In this document: positions 1-5,793 of the stretch, piece by piece
Layout: every line of letters begins with the position of its first letter
Position numbering within the stretch: position 1 is the first letter of the stretch
Assembly (NCBI GenBank): GCA_005881355.1
Contig: VBDM01000172.1
Span: forward strand, 1-6,192
Reading direction: 5' to 3'
DNA: 6,192 nucleotides
Source: Betaproteobacteria bacterium
GTDB taxonomy: Bacteria; Pseudomonadota; Gammaproteobacteria; Burkholderiales; SG8-39
Notes under the pieces: model-generated
Seen by the model: the letters and a program-made list of their open reading frames with translations, nothing else
Told to the model about the DNA's origin: nothing
Databases searched by the model: none
Program-made: the position numbers and the translations under genes

Positions 1-1305
1 CCGCGCCTGCTGCCGAACGACTTCAAGGTCAAGAGCGAGCACAACCGCGGGCTCGACTGGCCGATCTCCTACAAGGACGTCGCGCCCTGGTACGACAAGG
101 TCGCGCGCGACGTCGGGGTGTCCGGCGACGCCAAGGCCGAGGAGATCTGGCGGCCGGCGGGCGCTCCCTACCCGATGCCGCCGATGAAGACCTTTCGCAA
201 CGGCGACATCTGGCTGAAGGGCTTCGAATCGGCCGGCATCCGCATGGTGCCGGCGGCGGTCGGCATGAATTCCTCCGCCTACAAGGGGCGGCCGGCGTGC
301 ATCTACGACGGCTGGTGCCACGTCGGCTGCCCGACCGGCGCGCTCTCCAACCCGCTCGTCACCTATCTCGCCGACGCGAGAAAAGCCGGCGCCGAAGTGC
401 GCGCGTGGAGCACGGTCACGCGCGTGCTCACCAATGCCAAGGGCACTCGCGTCACCGGCGTCGAGTACTACGACCAGAAGAAGGAAAAGCAATTCCAGCC
501 GGCGAGCGCCGTGGTGCTCGCCGCGTGGTCGGCGCAGAACCCGCGCATCCTGCTCAACTCGGCGAACGGCAGGCACCCCAAGGGCCTCGCCAACAGGAGC
601 GGCCTCGTCGGCAAATACATGATGACGCATTTCGCCTCGGGCACCTGGGCGATCTTCGACGAGAACGTCGAGAACCACATGGGCACCACCGGCGCGCAAT
701 ACATGTCCTACGACCGCTACGGCAAGACCAGCCACAAGGGCGCGTTCGGCAGCTCGTTCATCGTCGCCGGCTCCGCCCTGAAGACGAGCGACCTCGGCGG
801 CTTCGCCAACGCGCGGCTCGACCTGTTCGGAGCCGACCTGCACGCCTTCATGAAGCGCGCCGCGCGCGGGCTGACCCGCATCAACGCTTTCGGGGAGGAA
901 ATGCCGAACGCGGACAACCGCGTCGAGCTGGCGGGCGACAAGGACGAGTTCGGCATGCCGCTCGGCCGGATCATCCACAGCTACGACGAGGACGTCGCGC
1001 GCGTGTGGAACGCCAATTTCGAGGAAGGCCTCAGGATCGCCAATGCCGCGGGCGCCAAGGAATCCTGGTCCGGGCGCGGGAACATCCCGACGATCCACCT
1101 CATGGGCGGAACCATCATGGGCTCCGGCGCAGGCAACTCGGTGGTCGACAGCTTCGGCCAGGCGCACGAGATCGCCAATCTCTACGTCGCAGGTCCGGGG
1201 ATATTTCCGACATCGGGCGCGTCGAATCCGACCTACACCATCCTCGCCCTTTCGCTGCGCGGCGCAGAGCAGCTTTCAGCGAAATGGAAAACGGTCGCCG
1301 CGTGA
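1..1305 (+). CDS. GMC-family FAD-dependent oxidoreductase, 5' truncated by window edge
   Basis: The frame is open from base 1 and encodes 434 visible residues ending in TGA. The start and the N-terminal FAD-binding GxGxxG region lie upstream of the window. Early residues (DWPISYKDVAPWYDK, then VGVSG) fit the GMC stretch after the FAD domain. The C-terminal GMC domain is complete: HLMGGTIMGSG carries the likely catalytic His (codon 1096-1098), followed by NLYVAGPGIFPTSGASNPT with the conserved Asn (codon 1225-1227) and TILALSLR. A cysteine cluster, C-x5-C-x3-C (codons at 298, 316 and 328, in CIYDGWCHVGCPTGA), resembles the 3Fe-4S ligands of the catalytic subunit of FAD glucose dehydrogenase from Burkholderia. 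That points to the gluconate/glucose/sorbose dehydrogenase-like group, which oxidises an alcohol or sugar hydroxyl and passes electrons to a cytochrome. The substrate is unknown. A small Tat-exported partner subunit may lie upstream outside the window; no cytochrome gene follows it here. Confidence 0.9.
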   Translation, partial: PRLLPNDFKVKSEHNRGLDWPISYKDVAPWYDKVARDVGVSGDAKAEEIWRPAGAPYPMPPMKTFRNGDIWLKGFESAGIRMVPAAVGMNSSAYKGRPACIYDGWCHVGCPTGALSNPLVTYLADARKAGAEVRAWSTVTRVLTNAKGTRVTGVEYYDQKKEKQFQPASAVVLAAWSAQNPRILLNSANGRHPKGLANRSGLVGKYMMTHFASGTWAIFDENVENHMGTTGAQYMSYDRYGKTSHKGAFGSSFIVAGSALKTSDLGGFANARLDLFGADLHAFMKRAARGLTRINAFGEEMPNADNRVELAGDKDEFGMPLGRIIHSYDEDVARVWNANFEEGLRIANAAGAKESWSGRGNIPTIHLMGGTIMGSGAGNSVVDSFGQAHEIANLYVAGPGIFPTSGASNPTYTILALSLRGAEQLSAKWKTVAA

Positions 1306-1345
1306 ACGCAGCGGTCGCCGGCCACCTTCTGATGCTCGATGCCGT

Positions 1346-1570
1346 TCAGCGATCTTCGGCGTCGCGCATGTTTTGATCCAACAACGCTTCGCGACCTCTG
1401 ACTGTAATCGTAAAACCGCCGAGACCATCCGGCTTTATGAAGCCGAATGCGCCAAGCTTGTCTATAATGCCCATCGGAACGGGCGGCGGATTCCGTTTCG
1501 CGTCGGCGGCGCCCCGCATCTGGCGCAGCCAGTCAAAATCCTCCGGCGTCAGGTTGGAAGCCGTGACTAT
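1346..1570 (-). CDS. 74-residue hypothetical protein with non-canonical ATA start
   Basis: I do not recognise a named family. The reading looks genuine: charged and hydrophobic segments alternate (LTPEDFDWLRQMRG, then NPPPVPMGIIDKLGAFGFI, then GGFTITVRGREALLDQ), which resembles a small helical or winged-helix fold with a closing beta hairpin. The translational start is odd. A perfect GGAGGA (1576-1581) sits five bases before ATA (1568-1570), exactly where ATG would be expected, and there is no ATG, GTG or TTG nearby in frame. The only standard upstream start is TTG at 1658-1660. It would give 104 residues, add an unconvincing N-terminus and overlap the first 16 bases of the divergent receptor gene. 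The gene is convergent with the GMC oxidoreductase (40-base gap) and divergent from the Bug receptor. It may be translated poorly from ATA, from TTG, or be a recent start-loss pseudogene. Confidence 0.6.
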   Translation of the reverse strand: MVTASNLTPEDFDWLRQMRGAADAKRNPPPVPMGIIDKLGAFGFIKPDGLGGFTITVRGREALLDQNMRDAEDR

Positions 1571-1629
1571 GATCTTCCTCCAATAACGAATGGAAAGAAT
1601 AGCATGGTCGCCGCCGAAGGTAATTATGC

Positions 1630-1638
1630 GGGGAAGGA
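1630..1638 (+). promoter_or_regulatory. Ribosome binding site of the first Bug receptor
   Basis: The purine-rich GGGGAAGGA lies six bases before ATG 1645-1647 and fixes that start. It falls in the short divergent region (1571-1644) shared with the 74-codon gene. I see no convincing -35/-10 pair for either gene there. Confidence 0.6.
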
Positions 1639-1644
1639 TTCGGT

Positions 1645-2640
1645 ATGTTCGTGACCCCAAGATTGAATGCCGGTTTCTGCGTGCTGTTCGCCGTGGCGGC
1701 TTCCGGCTTGCCGCAGGAGACGCTGGCGCAAAGTTATCCCGCCCGCCCCATCCGCATCATCGTCCCGTTCCCGGCAGGCGGTACGACCGACATCATCGCA
1801 CGGCTGGTGGCGCAAAGAATGTCCGAGACCATCGGGCAGCCGGCCGTCGTGGAGAATCGCGGCGGGGCGGGGGGCTCGATCGGAGCGGATGCGGTCGCCA
1901 AGGCGGCGCCCGACGGTTACACGATCCTGATGCACAACATCACCTTTCCGCTCGCCTCGGTGGCGCTCGCCCAGGCGAACCGCTCGCCGTACGACGTCGA
2001 GACCGATTTCGCCGGGATCTCGATCGTCGCCAACGTGCCGCTCGTGATCACCGCGCATCCGGGCGTGCCGGCGAACGACCTGCGCGAGTTCGTTGCGCTG
2101 CTCCAGAAGGACCGGAGCCTCAAGTACAACTACGGCTCGACCGGCCCGGGCTCGTACATGAACATCGTCGGCGAGGTGATCAAGCGCGACGAGAAAATCG
2201 ACATGGCGCACATTCCGCTGAAGGGCGCAGCGCCGCTCAAGCAGGAGCTGCTCGCGGGGCGCCTGCAGCTCGGCGGCGACCAGCTTTCGTCCTCGCTCGC
2301 CGATATCCGCAAGGGCACGCTCAAGGCGCTCGCGACGAACGCCCCACGGCGCCTCGCCGCGCTGCCCGAGGTGCCCACCGTGCGCGAGCTCGGCTTTCCG
2401 AAGCTCGAGGCCGATGGCTGGAACGGCCTCTTTGCGCCGGCAAAGACCCCGCGCGAGATCATAGAACGGCTGCAGCGCGAGACGGCGGTGGCCGTGCGCC
2501 ATCCCGATTCGGTCAGGCGCCTCACCGACCTCGCGGCCGAGCCGGTGGGCTCGACGCCCGCCGAGCAGGACGCAATGCTGCGCAAGCAGGTTGCGCAGTT
2601 CCGCCCGATCATCCGCGAACTGGGCGTGACGATCGACTGA
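1645..2640 (+). CDS. Tripartite tricarboxylate transporter (Bug/TctC) substrate-binding protein
   Basis: This encodes 331 residues, the normal length for the Bug family of periplasmic receptors. These bind carboxylates or other small organic compounds and deliver them to a TctAB-type membrane carrier. Residues 1-28 look like a Sec signal peptide: a short basic start, a hydrophobic GFCVLFAVAASG core, and likely cleavage in ETLA/QS. Family motifs follow in order: YPARPIRIIVPFPAGGTTD (31-49), the IGQPAVVENRGGAGGSIGADAVAKAAPDGYT region (63-93), KYNYGSTGPGS (160-170), HIPLKGAAPLKQELLAGRLQL (189-209), IRKGTLKALA (221-230) and LPEVPTVRELGFP (240-252). No TctA or TctB gene is present, which is usual for orphan Bug receptors. 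The stop is followed after 26 bases by the hydrolase gene on the same strand, so the two are probably co-transcribed and may act on related compounds. The ligand cannot be predicted. Confidence 0.95.
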   Translation: MFVTPRLNAGFCVLFAVAASGLPQETLAQSYPARPIRIIVPFPAGGTTDIIARLVAQRMSETIGQPAVVENRGGAGGSIGADAVAKAAPDGYTILMHNITFPLASVALAQANRSPYDVETDFAGISIVANVPLVITAHPGVPANDLREFVALLQKDRSLKYNYGSTGPGSYMNIVGEVIKRDEKIDMAHIPLKGAAPLKQELLAGRLQLGGDQLSSSLADIRKGTLKALATNAPRRLAALPEVPTVRELGFPKLEADGWNGLFAPAKTPREIIERLQRETAVAVRHPDSVRRLTDLAAEPVGSTPAEQDAMLRKQVAQFRPIIRELGVTID

Positions 2641-2666
2641 GCCCCAGCAAGGAGAGAAAGGCACCC

Positions 2667-4691
2667 ATGAAAATTTCCTGGTCCGCGTTGCTGCTCGCCG
2701 GCTTCTGCGCGCTCGCGCAGGGGCGCATCACCCACATCGTCATCGACCGGGTCGAGTCGCCGACCTTCGGGGGGCGCGAGTTCGGGCGGGTCGGCCGCTA
2801 CGAGAAGCTCTCCGGCCGCGCCCACGGCGAGGTCGATCCCTCGGACCCGCTCAACGCCGGAATCACCTACATCAAGGAGGCGCCGCGCAACGCGCGCGGC
2901 CGGGTCGAGTACGCAGTCGACGTGCACATCATCAGGCCGGTGGACATGGCCAAGGGGAACGGGACGCTGCTCTACGACGTGGTGAACCGCGGTGCGCGGC
3001 GGGCATTCGAGGTATTCCACCTGGGCGCGAACGGCGGCAACGATCCCTCTAGCGCCGCGGACGCGGGCGACGGGTTTCTCCTCAGGCAGGGCTATACGCT
3101 GGTGGTATCGGGCTGGCAGGGCGACGTGCCGCGCTCCAAGGACAACATCGTCGCCGACATCCCGGTCGCCACGCGCGGCGGCAGGCCCATCACGAAGACG
3201 ATCACCGCCGAGTTCATCGTCACCAAGCCCGCGTTCACGCTCCCGCTCGGCTGGGACAACGGCGCGGTGCTGCGCCCGCACCCTCCCGTGGAGTCGGCGA
3301 TGGCTTCGGCGCGGCTGATCCGTCGCGCCCACGCGCACGCGCCGGACGAGCTGGTCCCGCGCGGGGAGTGGTCCTTCGGCAAGTGCGAGGACGGCAAGAC
3401 GCTCGAGCCGAGCAACCTGGACGTGTGCCTGCCCGCGGGCTTCTCGACCGACGCGGTTTACTACCTGGTGTACCAGGCGCGCGATCCGCTGGTGATGGGC
3501 TTGGCGTTCGCGTCGATCCGCGACGTCGTGTCGTTCCTGCGTTATTCGGATACCGAGGCGAATCCGCTCGTCGCGCACTCCGGGCGGGCGCCCCAGCCCA
3601 ACGCGATCCAGCGCGCGATCGGCTTCGGCCGCTCGCAAAGCGGGCGCGTCGTGAAGGATCTGGTGAACCTCGGGTTCAACCTGGACGAGGCGAAGCGCAT
3701 CGTGTTCGACGGCGTGATCTCGATGACAGGCGGGGCGCGGCTCACCAACGTCAATTCCGAGTTCTCGATGCCGGGCCGTTTCTCGACGCCGCTCGTGGGG
3801 CATTACTCGGACGGCGACCAGTTCCCGTTCACCTACGAGGTGATCCGCGATCCGGTCAGCGGCCGCTCGGGCGGCGTGCTCGCGCGCTGCCGCGCGCAAA
3901 AAGCGTGTCCCAAGCTGATGCACTGGGATTCCGGAACCGAGCCGTGGACGGCGCGCAACTCGCTCGTCATCACCGATACGCTCGGCAAGAGCGACGTGAC
4001 GGTGCCCGACAACGTGCGGCTCTACTATTTTGCAGGCACGCAGCACGTCCCCGCGGCGCAGCCGCGCACCGCTGCCATCTGCCAGAACCCCAGCAACGCG
4101 AACCCGTACAAGGAAGGGCTACGCGCGCTGCTCCTGGAGATGCAGGAGTGGATCAGGACCGGCAGGACGCCGCCGCCGAGCCGCTTTCCCTCGCTCGACG
4201 ACAAGACGCTGGTGCGGCCGCTGCCCCAGGAGGAGTACGGCTTTCCGGCGATTCCTGGCCGGCGCTACACGGGGGAGGCGAACGACCTCTACGTGAACGA
4301 CTACGGCGTGCAGCCGCCGCGTCATCTGGCGGGCAAGCAATACCCGGTATTCGTGCCGAAGGTGGACGCCGACGGAAACGAGCTGCCCGGCGTGCGCTCG
4401 GTGGACCTGCAGGTCCCGCTCGGCACGCACACCGGCTGGAACCTGCGGCGCAAGGAATTCATGGAGGACCGCTCGTGCTACCTCGAGGGCTCGTTCATTC
4501 CGTTCGCCCGCACCAAGGCGGAGCGAGGCGCGGACCCGCGGCCTTCGCTGCAGGAGCGCTACGGGAGCAAGGCGAACTACGTCAAGCAGGTCGAGGCGGC
4601 GGCGCGGCAGTCGCTGCGCGAAGGATTCCTGCTTTCCGAGGACGCGGAACGCCTCGTTGTCGAAGCGCGCGCGCGCGAACTCGGATTTTGA
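2667..4691 (+). CDS. Exported alpha/beta hydrolase domain protein (Abhydrolase_10-like)
   Basis: This encodes 674 residues. ATG 2667 is preceded by AAGGAGAG and AGAAAGG, and the first 19 residues (MKISWSALLLAGFCALAQG) form a probable Sec signal peptide, so the protein should act in the periplasm. ITHIVIDRVESPTFGG (21-36) followed by GRYEKLSGRAHGEVDP is typical of large uncharacterised proteins of the Abhydrolase_10 type. GFGRSQSGR (319-327) fits a nucleophile elbow with Ser323 as candidate nucleophile. FAGTQH (455-460) gives candidate His460, and Glu425 in DSGTEPW may be the acid. These assignments are inferred by motif only. Six cysteines (14, 240, 254, 408, 414, 472) lie up to residue 472; pairs such as 240/254 and 408/414 could form disulfides in an exported protein. 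Operon position behind a Bug receptor suggests cleavage of an ester, lactone or similar compound whose carboxylate product is then captured. Substrate is unknown. Confidence 0.88.
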   Translation: MKISWSALLLAGFCALAQGRITHIVIDRVESPTFGGREFGRVGRYEKLSGRAHGEVDPSDPLNAGITYIKEAPRNARGRVEYAVDVHIIRPVDMAKGNGTLLYDVVNRGARRAFEVFHLGANGGNDPSSAADAGDGFLLRQGYTLVVSGWQGDVPRSKDNIVADIPVATRGGRPITKTITAEFIVTKPAFTLPLGWDNGAVLRPHPPVESAMASARLIRRAHAHAPDELVPRGEWSFGKCEDGKTLEPSNLDVCLPAGFSTDAVYYLVYQARDPLVMGLAFASIRDVVSFLRYSDTEANPLVAHSGRAPQPNAIQRAIGFGRSQSGRVVKDLVNLGFNLDEAKRIVFDGVISMTGGARLTNVNSEFSMPGRFSTPLVGHYSDGDQFPFTYEVIRDPVSGRSGGVLARCRAQKACPKLMHWDSGTEPWTARNSLVITDTLGKSDVTVPDNVRLYYFAGTQHVPAAQPRTAAICQNPSNANPYKEGLRALLLEMQEWIRTGRTPPPSRFPSLDDKTLVRPLPQEEYGFPAIPGRRYTGEANDLYVNDYGVQPPRHLAGKQYPVFVPKVDADGNELPGVRSVDLQVPLGTHTGWNLRRKEFMEDRSCYLEGSFIPFARTKAERGADPRPSLQERYGSKANYVKQVEAAARQSLREGFLLSEDAERLVVEARARELGF

Positions 4692-4726
4692 ACGCTACGG
4701 CCGACGACCCGTCGACGATATAGCGT
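4692..4726. terminator. Imperfect hairpin between convergent transcription units
   Basis: The outer arms ACGCTA (4692-4697) and TAGCGT (4721-4726) and the inner arms CGACG (4702-4706) and CGTCG (4710-4714) can form an interrupted stem just after the hydrolase stop. There is no T-tract on either strand, so a bidirectional terminator is only a possibility. Confidence 0.25.
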
Positions 4727-4745
4727 CGCCGGACGGTCCTTGCGC

Positions 4746-4904
4746 TTAATGCCAGGTCCGTTGCGTGAGCACTCCGCCGGAAAACGTCCAGCCGGCGGGG
4801 CTCGGCTGCCGCATCGCGCTGGTGAGCCCGTTTGAGAACAACTCCCGTACGAACTGCTGGTCGACGGACGAATTATTGACGATCAGGATTTTCTTGAGCG
4901 GCAT
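4746..4904 (-). pseudogene. Decayed response-regulator copy; residual 52-codon ORF with Asn-Asn in place of the acidic pair
   Basis: An ATG at 4902-4904 with SD AGGAGGA (4912-4918, seven-base spacing) opens a 52-codon frame. It begins MPLKKILIVNNSSVDQQF, matching the neighbouring regulator MPVKKILIVDDSPTDRQY: 13 of the first 24 residues are identical. The two acidic-pocket aspartates (10 and 11) are Asn, each a single GAT-to-AAT change. After codon 24 the protein match stops, but the DNA match continues: 4815-4835 aligns with 5422-5443 at about 17 of 22 positions if one base is missing near 4831-4833. In the shifted frame RAHQ lines up with RGYQ. No phosphoacceptor or C-terminal half remains before the convergent hydrolase gene. 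The promoter, leader and SD are preserved, so a short peptide could still be made. I favour a frameshifted duplicate; a recruited micropeptide is the alternative. Confidence 0.7.
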
Positions 4905-4934
4905 TTTGCAATCCTCCTAACGAATCACTCGATG

Positions 4935-4953
4935 CCCGCCGTGGATCGGCGGG
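4935..4953 (-). promoter_or_regulatory. Leader hairpin upstream of the decayed regulator
   Basis: The arms CCCGCCG (4935-4941) and CGGCGGG (4947-4953) form a perfect 7-bp stem with a 5-base loop. It sits 16 bases upstream of the SD in the predicted leader RNA. The intact regulator has a similar GCCCGCCG/CGGCGGGC pair at almost the same distance from its SD, so this is probably an inherited leader element. Function unknown. Confidence 0.35.
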
Positions 4954-5004
4954 GCCTCGGGACCGCGTCCTCCTATCGGCGACAGGCCCGAATGTCCATG
5001 AATA

Positions 5005-5020
5005 AGCAACAAGCGAGCCA
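5005..5020 (-). promoter_or_regulatory. Sigma-54-type -24/-12 promoter of the decayed regulator
   Basis: The - strand reads TGGCTCGCTTGTTGCT, against the sigma-54 consensus TGGCAYR-N4-TTGCW. The GG and GC dinucleotides are separated by exactly ten bases, and only the A at position 5 departs from consensus. A start near 4994 is predicted, leaving about 90 bases of leader. It matches the element at 5664-5679; flanks included, 24 of 30 bases are the same (5002-5031 against 5661-5690). Confidence 0.6.
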
Positions 5021-5052
5021 TTTGAAAACGCACTGAAATTCATAAAGATGCG

Positions 5053-5079
5053 AAAACAGGGGATCCTGTGGATCCCCTG
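5053..5079 (-). terminator. Intrinsic terminator of the response regulator
   Basis: The arms CAGGGGATCC (5057-5066) and GGATCCCCTG (5070-5079) form a perfect 10-bp stem with a 3-base loop. On the - strand the stem is followed directly by TTTT (5056-5053). It lies about 70 bases after the regulator stop and before the next sigma-54 element, separating the two cassettes. Confidence 0.8.
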
Positions 5080-5146
5080 CCTGGAACGTCACTCCGTCAG
5101 GATTTCAGCAGCCTGAAGCCCTGGAACGCTTCGGCCGCGGCCGGAG

Positions 5147-5512
5147 CTATCCCAGCGCGGCGACTTTCGCCAAAAGCTCGTTGGTGTCGATCGGCTTCAT
5201 CACGTAATCCTTCGCGCCCTGGCGCAGCCCCCAGATGCGGTCGGTTTCCTGATTCCTGGTGGTGCACATGATGATCGGAATTTGTTTCGTGACCTCGTCG
5301 CGAGCGATGGCGCGTGTCGCCTTGTAGCCGTCGGTGCCGGGCATCACGATGTCCATCAGGATCAAGTCCGGCAGCTCGGTTTTTGACTTCGCGATACCTT
5401 CGTCGCCGCCGTCGGCGGTGACGCACTGGTAACCCCGCTTCGACAAAAATTCCGACAGGTACTGTCGGTCCGTGGGTGAATCATCCACGATCAGAATTTT
5501 CTTGACTGGCAT
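5147..5512 (-). CDS. PilH-like single-domain response regulator (receiver protein)
   Basis: This encodes 121 residues, one CheY-like receiver domain with no output domain. The acidic pocket is Asp10-Asp11 (ILIVDDSPTDR), the phosphoacceptor Asp54 (LILMDIVMPGTDGY), the conserved Thr at 84/85 (IIMCTT) and Lys106 (YVMKPID). The NQETDRIWGLRQGAKDY stretch (88-103) and the MDIVMPG motif are characteristic of PilH-type regulators of twitching motility, and the ending LLAKVAALG is a normal end for betaproteobacterial relatives. Such proteins are phosphorylated by a chemotaxis-like kinase and act by protein contact in the cytoplasm. ATG 5510-5512 is fixed by AGGAGGG (5519-5525) at six-base spacing. The gene is solitary: no pil or che gene is visible. 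It has its own sigma-54-type promoter and terminator and a decayed copy downstream. PilH function is inferred by resemblance; the kinase partner is unknown. Confidence 0.9.
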   Translation of the reverse strand: MPVKKILIVDDSPTDRQYLSEFLSKRGYQCVTADGGDEGIAKSKTELPDLILMDIVMPGTDGYKATRAIARDEVTKQIPIIMCTTRNQETDRIWGLRQGAKDYVMKPIDTNELLAKVAALG

Positions 5513-5540
5513 TGCAATCCCTCCTGACGAATAACGGAAC

Positions 5541-5578
5541 GCCCGCCGCTTCCGGCACCGCCGCGTACCGCGGCGGGC
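5541..5578 (-). promoter_or_regulatory. Leader with alternative GC hairpins upstream of the response regulator
   Basis: CGCGGCGG (5569-5576) can pair with CCGCCGCG (5558-5565) across a 3-base loop. The overlapping CGGCGGGC (5571-5578) can instead pair with GCCCGCCG (5541-5548). The two structures share an arm and are mutually exclusive; the longer-range one ends 15 bases from the SD. A role in translation control is inference. Confidence 0.35.
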
Positions 5579-5663
5579 GCCTCAAGGGCGGGTACTTTCG
5601 GGATTGCGCTTTCTGCGCGCAAACTGCGGCCGCGCTCCGACAACCCCGGGTGCAGAAAAAATA

Positions 5664-5679
5664 AGCAACTATCGAGCCA
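5664..5679 (-). promoter_or_regulatory. Sigma-54-type -24/-12 promoter of the response regulator
   Basis: The - strand reads TGGCTCGATAGTTGCT, matching TGGCAYR-N4-TTGCW except at position 5, with the required ten bases between GG and GC. The predicted start is near 5653, giving a leader of about 140 bases. Sigma-54 promoters need an enhancer-binding activator; no activator gene is in the window. Confidence 0.65.
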
Positions 5680-5718
5680 TATAGGAACGCCCCCGCGCCA
5701 CGGGGAAGCCAAGCTCGA

Positions 5719-5738
5719 CGCACCGCCTCGGCGGTGCG
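5719..5738. terminator. Perfect inverted repeat, possible terminator of the second Bug receptor
   Basis: The arms CGCACCGCC (5719-5727) and GGCGGTGCG (5730-5738) are perfect complements with two bases between. The repeat lies 55 bases after the receptor stop, ahead of the next sigma-54 element, as the terminator at 5053-5079 does for the other cassette. The T-run (ATTTT, 5739-5743) is on the + strand side; the - strand transcript continues TCGAGCTT, a poor U-tract. An activator-binding palindrome about 40 bases upstream of the -24 box is an alternative. Confidence 0.4.
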
Positions 5739-5793
5739 ATTTTCCCGTCCGAGGTGTCGCCGGGCGGATCACCCTTGTCAGGATTTCCGCAAC

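Noticed and set aside
118..120. GTG as start of the GMC oxidoreductase
   Set aside because: The frame is open to base 1 and the upstream residues (DWPISYKDVAPWYDK) belong to the GMC family, so the gene begins outside the window.
1292..1320. Direct repeat CGGTCGCCG at 1292-1300 and 1312-1320
   Set aside because: Two 9-base copies across a gene end in GC-rich DNA, with no third copy or flanking structure; likely chance.
1463..1468. Perfect TATAAT on the + strand
   Set aside because: It lies inside the - strand 74-codon gene, there is no -35-like hexamer at 15-18 bases, and it is about 180 bases from the next + start.
1623..1651. CATAAT (1623-1628) with CGAACA (1646-1651) as - strand promoter for the 74-codon gene
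   Set aside because: Spacing is 17 bases, but the -35 matches only three of six positions; too weak to annotate.
1590..2666. In-frame upstream extension of the hydrolase frame
   Set aside because: It runs through the receptor gene in another frame, gives Arg/Ala-rich noise, and the signal peptide and SD support ATG 2667.
2130..4046. Long open frame on the - strand opposite the hydrolase and receptor
   Set aside because: Its composition is His/Arg/Ala-rich antisense of GC-rich coding DNA, with no family motif and no start signal.
5061..5075. Two GGATCC sites as a sign of cloning or vector joint
   Set aside because: They are the two arms of the natural terminator hairpin, and the flanking DNA continues the duplicated cassette layout.
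5097..5150. Continuation of the response regulator by a frameshift at its 3' end (GIAPAAAEAFQGFRLLKS)
   Set aside because: The regulator already ends at the normal family length with LLAKVAALG; the extra frame is an ordinary GC-rich open stretch.
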